Shown one piece after another: positions 56,520 to 64,000 of a DNA stretch of 64,000 nt. Made by a program: the position numbers and the translations under genes. The stretch is from positions 62,001 through 126,000 of IMG/VR virus record IMGVR_UViG_3300025122_000005, one strand, 5' to 3'. The number at the start of each line of letters is the position of its first letter. The first letter of the stretch is position 1. Under the pieces are notes generated by a model that was not told where the DNA came from, made no database searches, and was given only the letters and a program-made list of their open reading frames with translations. The DNA is from a virus.

Positions 56520-57951
56520 TCCCGACGAAAATTTTCTCAACCCAGATTACGGAGTTCACGGTGCGCACAAGAATCCGAAACAGAAGACCATTTCTGGTCC
56601 AGATCACGCCGGCCTAGCAAATGATTTAGATGTGATAAAAATGGCGGTCGAAGGATCTTTAGATTATTTAACCCCGAAAAGACTAGATGACGGCATCACA
56701 GGTCGTCGCTCGGCAATAGTTCTAAAAGTTGTAGAAGTTGCACTTGAGGACGTAAGAGACCCGATTATTCAAGCAGCACAGAGTGCTTCTGGATTAACGC
56801 CTTCCGAGTTGGGAAAAAAGAAAAATATTCTATTAGTTTATGCTGCTCCAACGGGAGGAAGAGCTTCTTCTTTAATGTTGCCGAAAGACGATAATGATGA
56901 AGATAGGCTGCGAGATTTTCCGAGATTTTATACCTTTGGCGAAAGTAAAGATGCCGCAACTTGGCAGGGCCAACCATGCATGGTCGAAATAACAGACAAA
57001 GAGTTATCAATGTTCGGAATATTTTATAAAACAAACAATCCCACGCCACATTCTCAGGCTCCGACAACGGGCGTTCATGATAATAGTGGAGGTGCTTCCG
57101 GAGCAGCTGCAGCATATAACTCACCGGATGGGCGTGCGACGGTGCCATCAGATTTAAAATTTGATGACACAGGGGAACGAAGTAAATGGGAAAAACCTCC
57201 AGCTGATAAATTTTATCCAAGGGGGAACAAGAAAAGGGCGAAAGTCGGAAAAGATTATACCTCGTTGAGAACAGACGTGTCAAAACATTATGAAGCTCTC
57301 TATAAAGAAGTTCATGCCATGGGAGGTATTATAACTAGTGCAGGGGGGAAGCGACATTTGGCAGATCCGGCGAAGAGCAGAAATGCTGCTCTCTTTTCTC
57401 ATCATAAGTTAGGGAGAGCATTTGACATGTCACCTTACAGTTGTTTTCAAACCAGTAACGACCCGTATTTTGCACAAAGTGCTTGGGGCAATAATGATAA
57501 AATTCGAGTAAGGCGACAAGCTTGGAATATTTGGTGTGTTGCGGATGAAACAAGCCCCGGGGCAACTATGAGTGTGCCAGAAGTTGAAATAATAGCGTGG
57601 TTTTGCAAAAAGCTTGGCGGAGGCAAAACCACAATGCACTCCAAGAAGATTAAAAAGAGAATGTTTAATTTTACAGAATTAGCTGCAAAACATGGGTTTA
57701 CTGGGATTTATTCTAGGCAGCATACAATGAGGGGCAACGAATTCGGAGGATTGGAGTGGTGGCATTTCCAGTCTAACGTTGGGTTAATAACCATGAAAAC
57801 AACGTTTTTAGAAGATGCGTTGAAGTTATATTCCAGTAAACAGATCTTAAACGAAAAATGGGGTGCCGGTGCCAAGAATCACGAAATCTTCTCTAGAACA
57901 TATTATGTAGGAAGCACCTGGAAGACTAAAAGCAAGAAGATAGTATCATAA
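56512..57951 (+). CDS. Virion protein with M15-type peptidase domain
   Basis: A 479-aa protein. HHKLGRAFDMSP (about residues 297-308) gives the H and D metal site of M15/LAS peptidases, and GGLEWWHFQSN (about 413-423) gives the second His. The N-terminal half is a beta-rich and disordered linker (TGVHDNSGGASGAAAAYN). M15 enzymes cut peptidoglycan cross-links. Beside baseplate genes it may be a tail-associated lysin, similar in purpose to T4 gp5. Confidence 0.72.
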   Translation: MPDPDENFLNPDYGVHGAHKNPKQKTISGPDHAGLANDLDVIKMAVEGSLDYLTPKRLDDGITGRRSAIVLKVVEVALEDVRDPIIQAAQSASGLTPSELGKKKNILLVYAAPTGGRASSLMLPKDDNDEDRLRDFPRFYTFGESKDAATWQGQPCMVEITDKELSMFGIFYKTNNPTPHSQAPTTGVHDNSGGASGAAAAYNSPDGRATVPSDLKFDDTGERSKWEKPPADKFYPRGNKKRAKVGKDYTSLRTDVSKHYEALYKEVHAMGGIITSAGGKRHLADPAKSRNAALFSHHKLGRAFDMSPYSCFQTSNDPYFAQSAWGNNDKIRVRRQAWNIWCVADETSPGATMSVPEVEIIAWFCKKLGGGKTTMHSKKIKKRMFNFTELAAKHGFTGIYSRQHTMRGNEFGGLEWWHFQSNVGLITMKTTFLEDALKLYSSKQILNEKWGAGAKNHEIFSRTYYVGSTWKTKSKKIVS

Positions 57952-57967
57952 AGACGAGATTATAAAC

Positions 57968-59929
57968 ATGGTAGCAATTGTAAAAGCCCATATAAAAAAT
58001 GAGAAAAATGCAAATATCAAAGTTGTAGTATTTGATAGTGTAAACGGTGCTATTTTAAGACAAAAGGTTATCGAACACGCTCCGAATAGTAAAGGGGTTG
58101 ATGTCGCAAAGGACTGGTTAACGAAGGAATACAGAGACTTTGAATTTACAACAGAGGGAATTTCCGGCACGGACGAAAGACCGCCACCTCCACCAACCAA
58201 TGAAGAGCCACCACCTTCCTTAGAGGACGGGAAAACTCTTGATGAAATATTACAACAAAGGGGAGACTTAACAAAACCGACGCCGGTAACAAAGAAGGAC
58301 GGCACAATTGTTCTAGAAGGTCATACAGTTGTAGATCGCGATATAAATCCAGACAAAATTGGTACTCCACCAACGAGTACGGAAGGCGAGATGGAGATAA
58401 CACTTGCGGAGATGGATCTTGCTCTCGCCGATGCAGAATCTCTCGCAAAGGCAAAGGCATCAAAAGAGGTGGAAGTGGAGAGCCTTCCGCAGGTTCGGTT
58501 GGAACTCCCGGAATTTAGGATTTCTCCGGATGCCACCACTGAGCAAAAGGCATCTCAACTGCGATTATATGGCGACCGTCTTGCTAGGGATTTTCTTGTA
58601 GTTGGCAGCGACTTTTCTGCTCCTCCTGCGGGGCAAGCGAATGTTCCCAACGCCCAAGAAGAGGCCAAGCGTGCCAAGTGCAAAGAAGATAAGGAAAAAG
58701 CATTAAAAGAAAACATAGAAGAAAGAATGGTGAACGTCCGAGGGAATACCTATCATCTCGGGGACAAACCTCTTCCTGCTGACGGCGATAAATGTGATCC
58801 GGTTCAGGCAAAGGTGGATGCAAATGAGCCCGTCAGGGCAGATAAAGGCACCGACGTTTCAGAAACGGTGGCAGAGGAGACACCCCACGATGAGGGAATA
58901 GAACTAAAGCCGGTTGTTCCAAAAGTAAAAAGAGCAATACAGAGGTCTGGATTAACAAAAAAAGAAAAAGAAAATTATGATAAACTACCAAAATCACTAA
59001 AGGCATCAAATCAAGGGGCTTATGGTGACCACTTGTTGGACCCTGTCCCGACATACCGGAAAGCCCCGGTGGATGTCGTGCTTAAAAACAGGTATAATTC
59101 TTGGATTGTTCTAGGAAGAGATAGGACAGATAGTTTGAAAAGCGGATTTGGAGGGAAAGGAAACACTCAGTGCGCAGCAATAGACATTGTTGCCGGTCGT
59201 ATGAGTCCGACCCCAAAGACGGTGGATAAAAAAGGAAATTTGGTCTATGTGGATCCAATTTTCAATGTTGCCTATAACCCCCATGATGAAAGTGGGAATA
59301 GGATCCCGTCGATGGACGCGGCTAGAATATATCTTAGTCAGAAAACTCTTGTTGACCAAAACTTTAAATTAAATCGCGGGTCAATTGGGAACAATGAAGA
59401 GAAGCCAAACAGGAAGGACACTAATCCAAGATCCGCCATTGCCCTTAAGGCAGACGGGATAAGAGTGATAGCAAGAGAGGGCATTAAATTGGTTACGGGA
59501 GTTGACGGATATAATTCTCAAGGTGGTCAGATGACCATTCGTCGCGGAGTAGATATAATAGCAGGAAACGGTAAATGGCCAGGGTCGGGGCTGCAACCAA
59601 TGGTTCTGGGAGATAATATGGCTGATTGTCTTTTTGACTTGGGAGTGATAGTCAGTGAGACGGTGGGGGCGGTTCAGTCTATTCTCGAAAATTTAGCCAT
59701 AACGAACGTATTGTTGAGTTCCCACGTTCATCTCTCTCCATTTTTTGGTTTACCCACAACCCCGGCACCGGGTCCAGCTTTCTTCATACCACCGCAGATA
59801 ACTAAATTGGCAAGTGTTGACACATTTTCTAACGGTGCTGGGAAGTGGGATATTACACGATGGCGTCAAAATTATTTACGTCCCAATGGAGCAAAGCGCA
59901 TAAAGAGTAAGTGGAATAATGTTAATTAA
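57968..59929 (+). CDS. Baseplate or virion structural protein
   Basis: A 653-aa protein. The N-terminal part is acidic and Pro-rich; KADGIRVIAREGIKLVTGVD and NSWIVLGRDRTDSLKSGFGG occur in its C-terminal half and look like T4-like baseplate proteins. SSHVHLSPFFGLPTTPAPGP is near the end. I cannot give a gp number. It is placed between the M15 protein and a very large protein. Confidence 0.6.
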   Translation: MVAIVKAHIKNEKNANIKVVVFDSVNGAILRQKVIEHAPNSKGVDVAKDWLTKEYRDFEFTTEGISGTDERPPPPPTNEEPPPSLEDGKTLDEILQQRGDLTKPTPVTKKDGTIVLEGHTVVDRDINPDKIGTPPTSTEGEMEITLAEMDLALADAESLAKAKASKEVEVESLPQVRLELPEFRISPDATTEQKASQLRLYGDRLARDFLVVGSDFSAPPAGQANVPNAQEEAKRAKCKEDKEKALKENIEERMVNVRGNTYHLGDKPLPADGDKCDPVQAKVDANEPVRADKGTDVSETVAEETPHDEGIELKPVVPKVKRAIQRSGLTKKEKENYDKLPKSLKASNQGAYGDHLLDPVPTYRKAPVDVVLKNRYNSWIVLGRDRTDSLKSGFGGKGNTQCAAIDIVAGRMSPTPKTVDKKGNLVYVDPIFNVAYNPHDESGNRIPSMDAARIYLSQKTLVDQNFKLNRGSIGNNEEKPNRKDTNPRSAIALKADGIRVIAREGIKLVTGVDGYNSQGGQMTIRRGVDIIAGNGKWPGSGLQPMVLGDNMADCLFDLGVIVSETVGAVQSILENLAITNVLLSSHVHLSPFFGLPTTPAPGPAFFIPPQITKLASVDTFSNGAGKWDITRWRQNYLRPNGAKRIKSKWNNVN

Positions 59930-59947
59930 TTTTTGGAAGATAAAAAT

Positions 59948-62900
59948 ATGAGTTATACAAGACAAGAGCAAGAAGCAAATTTTGTAAGACAATTTAGCTT
60001 ATTGGGAAGAGAAGGGTTTATGTTGGAAGACGGTATTCCGTCCGAAGAGCAAAGACTTACTCACTTCTCCCATCAGCAATTTGATGACGACCGGAATTAT
60101 CCTTTACAGAGACACGATTATGTTGACATCTTGCCAGAAAACCCAGCATTTCCAGGCGCAGATGGTCTTCGCTTAGTGTTGGAAACGGAATTTGTGTATT
60201 CTCCCGACCCTATTATCAATCAGGTGACCGGTCAAGTGCGTCGTCAACCCCCGATTGTTGTTAAAAGTTATTCCACTAGTAACGTTTATGGTGGAGTTAA
60301 TTCTTCAACCAATGAGACCCGGGCATTCCACGATTCTCTTAACACAGTGGAAAGAGAGATTCATTCTGACCCTCCAACGGGATATATTGAAGCTGCAGTT
60401 GCAGAAAGAGAAGAGGAGCAGAGACCTGCGACTCCGGATCTTGAAGTTGACTTAGGGTCTGAAATACGACAACGCTTAGGAGAAGCAGATGTCCTTCTGG
60501 TTGATTTGACCTCATTAAGAGAAAACATAATAAGGACCACCCCGGGCGTAGACGCCCGTCGAGATAGAGAAGCCGAAGCGATTAGAGATAGATATGGTGT
60601 AGAGATTTTAAGCGTTACACTGGGGAACCCCCAAAGACCAGAGACAATAATACAATATAGTTTCCAAGACGCTCGGGCTCTTGCCCCCGCCCGTGCTGCC
60701 ATCACCGGATTAATATCGGAGGAAATAACGGATAGGTGGACGAACATCACCGAGATATTTAATTCTGGAGAAGGCATCCCGGAAGCAAACTACGTAGAAG
60801 AATACGATGAGGTAGATTACAGGGCACCAGAAGGCAGCACAGGTGGCACGCAACCAGGAGAATTGGTGAGGTGGCCACAAGAAGCAGAAATTGAAAGGCT
60901 GATTCACTATTACAACGAGTCACAGGCTGATTTAGACGGAGGACAAACAGCTCGTCAAATTAGTCCCGAGTATGCTGCTTACGGAATATCCATGATAACC
61001 ATTAGGCGATCTCCGATAAGTGAGGCGTGGGATCATGTTGAATCAATTAATGTCGTATATGAAGAACCGAATCGATATACCGGCTCTCAGCAAACATCCA
61101 AGACTTTCATACCAGAAAATAGAATCAGAATTCCTTCGCGAGCTACGAGTCAGGCTCATAGAAACGATGTAGTGATGGCTAGGTTGGAAGAAGAGTTAAT
61201 AGAAATTGATGTATTGATTATTGAACTCGACGAGTTATCTATGGCAGATGACCCTCTTGAAGCCGGAATATTGAAGAAGGTTCGTGAGATCATTGGAAAA
61301 CTGGACAACATTGTATCTAGGGCGAATAGAGAACCCGACGGTGAGGCACGCGCCAGCATAATTTCCAAAGTGGAAGAACAGCGTGAACTAGTCGAACCAC
61401 ATAAAATTTTAGGAGAGCAACTACAAGCTCAACTTCAAGAACTTTATGACGAATCAGACAAAGAGATACAAGAAATATTAGGCAAGAAGCAGTCAATATT
61501 GGCAACAAAAAGATTCATCATTGTTGATTCTAAACAGAGAAGTCTAGAATTTAAACTGCCGATTAAAAAGAACGATAAAAGTATTCAAGTTTTAGTTATC
61601 AAAAAATTCTTGGGATTACCGTTTTCATCCGGCGACATCTTCGATGAGGAAACAAAGAAGAGATTACAGAAGTGGCAACAGGACAACAGCAAGGATATTC
61701 TGGGACTAGAACCAGGCGAGGGTGAATATACTACGGATTTTCATGACCCGCACTTTGTTGAGTCACCGTTGTGGATCACTCAACGCGGGAGAGTAGACAC
61801 TTTATCCTATATTATTATGAAGAGGCAGGGGCTAGCATCTGCGGTTGCAGAGGTTTTAGATGAACTAGGGGACATTCAAGGGTCGATTAGGGGAACAGCC
61901 GCTGACCCTCTAGCAATATTGGGAGAGCGAGAGCCCGGAGACGTTAAGTCTGATCCGTGGGAGGATCCTGATTACTATTACTGTACATGGTTCTCTAACG
62001 CAACCAGAAGAGATATCAATTCCACTCGTGAAGGATCTTACGAGAACTTCTTAAGAAAGCAGTCCGAGATTGCTTTGCGAGAAGGGACAGAGAAGATCTT
62101 TGACCATTATGGGAAATACACTTCTTGGGTAGTGAAGGGGAGCAAGTCGTCTCACAATGTTTATGCGCCTGTGTTATATTACCAGAATAGAATAGAAACA
62201 ACGGCTATTCCGAAAGACAAAGAATATACGTTAACGATAAAGCAACAACCGTTGGCTGTAAACGTGGCTTTGGCGGGTCAAGACACACCTGTAGACGTTT
62301 TATTTGGTCAGGATTTGAAAGAAGGCGCATGGACTATATTTGCCTCTATCCACAAAATTCATAGCCCAACTAGGAGACCAAATTCAAAATTTAAGTTTAC
62401 AATAAGAGTCAACAAGAAGATGCTAGACCAAGTTACTTATCCTCCTGGGCCAACTCAAGCTATGACTCTTGGGGCACTAATTGGGGAAATAAGAGAAACT
62501 GGTAAGCGGATTATTGAAGCGGTTTCTGCAGCTGATGAAATGGCTGAAGAGCTAGCTTCGGCCGCCCACGATAGAGCAAACGACGCCATCGATGCAGTTA
62601 ATAACGCAGGAAAGGCAGTAACAGAGGGCATTGATTGGGTGTCAGAAAACAAAACCGAAGCAGTAAAGAAGGGCGTCGGAGCAGCTTTCGGGATGGCAAA
62701 AAAGTACGCTCGCGACGCAGAGGCGGAAGCTCTCAAGCAATTGAGTGGATTCGGAGACAGAGTCAGTAGGAAGCAGGAAAGAGCATTTCAGGCAGCATTG
62801 GCATCGATGGATATAAGAAGGGAAAGCCTTCCATCGACGGTCACATATGAACCAAGGTATATGGAAGACAAAATTGAGAAAATAAGAGATCTGTTTTTGA

Positions 62901-64000
62901 AATATAGCGCGGACCTTTGGACGTGGAGGATTAAAGGCGGCCGCATGCGCCCTCAAATTGATTTTAAGAAGGAAGCCGATAATCTTAAGGAGGCTTTCAC
63001 TGCCCTTAAAACAATCCTAAGAGCTAACGGATACTCCAACCCAAAGATGGGTGACGAGATAGAGATTACTTTTGAAGAGGTATTGATGGAGAGAAAGGTC
63101 TCTAAAAAACCGCTTAAGACGGTTGAGGATCGTGCCGGTGTAGTTCCTGTCATGATCACATATAAGAAGCCTGGAGAATTTGAAGTGCAAAAGATTCTTC
63201 AGCGAGCCACAAAAAATATGCACAAGAAACATCCGTGGAATAATCCACGAACAATGAATTATTTGATGAATTTGGACGATTTATATAAGGCGGCAATTGA
63301 GGACGCAAGAATATGTTTAGAGGATTTTGAAGAGCTTCTGGGAGCACCGAGAGAGAATATGTTTGAGGTTATCCAACAATTCACAACTCCGTATGTAATA
63401 ATACTGAAGGCTAATGCAAAATCGCAAATTAATTTACCATCGGAGGCAAAATTTTTTGGACCCATAAAGAGATGGCAAGACAAGGCAAACGAAGACTGGA
63501 ATTTAGACGGCAAGAATCCAAAATCAACACTATTCAGGGACGGGATGATAAGGTTCGAAAAGGGAAAGACATATAGTATTATTGATCCGATCCCGAAAGA
63601 AGACCTTTGTACCTTAGAAGAGCTTTATCAGGAGTTTCTAGATAAGTTTGATTTCGCGGCATTATTTTGTAGTTATGCGTCTTGTATACCAGCAATCCCG
63701 TGGCCGATAAAGTTTGACTGGGATTTTGATTGGAAAATGCCACCAATGCCGAAAATGCCCCGTTGGGATCCGTTAAGGATACTCATTCCAATGATTGAAG
63801 CAGCATTATTAGAAATGTTAATCGCATTTTTGTGCGGCTTGGTAAGAGGAATATTGGACCTTATTAAATTCCCCAGTTGTTCAGACTTGTTGGACTACGG
63901 TGCCTCTTTGTGGGACGATGCATGGGGGAAGAAAGAAGGCACAGATAAGAAATTGCTAGTGATGAAGGACGCCGCCAACGCACTGGATGAAATGGACCTT
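59948..64000 (+). CDS. Very large virion protein, 3' end outside the window
   Basis: The frame opens at ATG 59948 and stays open to the last base (1351 codons), so the stop is beyond 64000. The start (MSYTRQEQEANFVRQFSLLG) and the mid part (helical, acidic, RDAEAEALKQLSGFGDRVSR) look structural. A Cys-containing Trp/Pro segment (IPWPIKFDWDFDWKMPPMPK) and a hydrophobic stretch (LLEMLIAFLCGLVRGILDLI) are near the end. I sampled several stretches and found no stop. Very large proteins are common near T4-like baseplates, but I do not recognise this one. Confidence 0.7.
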   Translation, partial: MSYTRQEQEANFVRQFSLLGREGFMLEDGIPSEEQRLTHFSHQQFDDDRNYPLQRHDYVDILPENPAFPGADGLRLVLETEFVYSPDPIINQVTGQVRRQPPIVVKSYSTSNVYGGVNSSTNETRAFHDSLNTVEREIHSDPPTGYIEAAVAEREEEQRPATPDLEVDLGSEIRQRLGEADVLLVDLTSLRENIIRTTPGVDARRDREAEAIRDRYGVEILSVTLGNPQRPETIIQYSFQDARALAPARAAITGLISEEITDRWTNITEIFNSGEGIPEANYVEEYDEVDYRAPEGSTGGTQPGELVRWPQEAEIERLIHYYNESQADLDGGQTARQISPEYAAYGISMITIRRSPISEAWDHVESINVVYEEPNRYTGSQQTSKTFIPENRIRIPSRATSQAHRNDVVMARLEEELIEIDVLIIELDELSMADDPLEAGILKKVREIIGKLDNIVSRANREPDGEARASIISKVEEQRELVEPHKILGEQLQAQLQELYDESDKEIQEILGKKQSILATKRFIIVDSKQRSLEFKLPIKKNDKSIQVLVIKKFLGLPFSSGDIFDEETKKRLQKWQQDNSKDILGLEPGEGEYTTDFHDPHFVESPLWITQRGRVDTLSYIIMKRQGLASAVAEVLDELGDIQGSIRGTAADPLAILGEREPGDVKSDPWEDPDYYYCTWFSNATRRDINSTREGSYENFLRKQSEIALREGTEKIFDHYGKYTSWVVKGSKSSHNVYAPVLYYQNRIETTAIPKDKEYTLTIKQQPLAVNVALAGQDTPVDVLFGQDLKEGAWTIFASIHKIHSPTRRPNSKFKFTIRVNKKMLDQVTYPPGPTQAMTLGALIGEIRETGKRIIEAVSAADEMAEELASAAHDRANDAIDAVNNAGKAVTEGIDWVSENKTEAVKKGVGAAFGMAKKYARDAEAEALKQLSGFGDRVSRKQERAFQAALASMDIRRESLPSTVTYEPRYMEDKIEKIRDLFLKYSADLWTWRIKGGRMRPQIDFKKEADNLKEAFTALKTILRANGYSNPKMGDEIEITFEEVLMERKVSKKPLKTVEDRAGVVPVMITYKKPGEFEVQKILQRATKNMHKKHPWNNPRTMNYLMNLDDLYKAAIEDARICLEDFEELLGAPRENMFEVIQQFTTPYVIILKANAKSQINLPSEAKFFGPIKRWQDKANEDWNLDGKNPKSTLFRDGMIRFEKGKTYSIIDPIPKEDLCTLEELYQEFLDKFDFAALFCSYASCIPAIPWPIKFDWDFDWKMPPMPKMPRWDPLRILIPMIEAALLEMLIAFLCGLVRGILDLIKFPSCSDLLDYGASLWDDAWGKKEGTDKKLLVMKDAANALDEMDL

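Noticed and set aside
1-64000. CRISPR arrays, insertion sequences, integrase
   Set aside because: No regularly spaced repeats and no transposase or integrase motifs were seen.

Overview
The window looks like part of the genome of a large, T4-related tailed phage (myovirus-like), probably marine. The evidence is a T4 gp55-type late sigma factor (55453-56172), large baseplate/virion proteins at the right end (56512-64000), two tail-fibre-like proteins, a GH25 endolysin, phage-type PhoH, and long runs of same-strand genes that overlap by a few bases. Almost everything is on the + strand; the only convincing - strand gene is a lipoprotein protease at 26915-27712. The host cannot be named from the sequence.

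Layout. 72-17695: a dense block of small and medium genes. Many carry short conserved N-terminal peptides that end in a [LIV]-x-E motif, like the capsid-targeting propeptides of T4 internal proteins. Among them are a nucleotidyltransferase, a 2H phosphoesterase and several unknown proteins. The same block holds untagged enzymes: an exported thioredoxin-like protein, a YkuK/DUF458 protein, an SNase-like nuclease, a PurA-family enzyme, a metallopeptidase with an internal tag, and an 820-aa-class protein that combines ligase-like, zinc-finger and HxGH nucleotidyltransferase modules. 17704-22354: a tmRNA (ssrA) locus with partial duplications of both ends, a complete ORF inside the tmRNA, and more tagged proteins (GNAT-like and possible ADP-ribosyltransferase-like). 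22384-31460: fibre, GH25 lysin, TilS next to a CAU tRNA (probably tRNA-Ile2), ClpP, a lipoprotein trypsin-like protease, PIN-PhoH, a metallopeptidase and a Cas4/RecB-like nuclease.

31472-54661: a ~23 kb, tightly overlapping glycan cluster. It has about ten glycosyltransferases, a heptose arm (HldE-type kinase and adenylyltransferase as separate genes, a HAD phosphatase, a GT9), a nonulosonic-acid-like arm (WecB, NeuB-like, NeuA-like, PIG-L deacetylase, formyltransferases), and decorating enzymes (carbamoyltransferase, two sulfotransferase-like proteins, methyltransferase, SGNH hydrolase, epimerases, short UDP-sugar dehydrogenase). 54663-64000: small proteins, the late sigma factor and baseplate/virion genes; the last gene runs off the window.

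How it may fit together (inference). Tagged proteins would be packed in the prohead, trimmed at LxE by the prohead protease, and injected to act early on the host. tmRNA plus ClpP could form a phage-supplied tagging and degradation route. TilS plus its tRNA would help read AUA codons, which are common here. The glycan cluster would build an unusual decorated sugar for the virion or host surface. A recurring CTA[AC]TTA-type motif 5-30 nt upstream of many starts may be the late promoter read by the gp55-like sigma.
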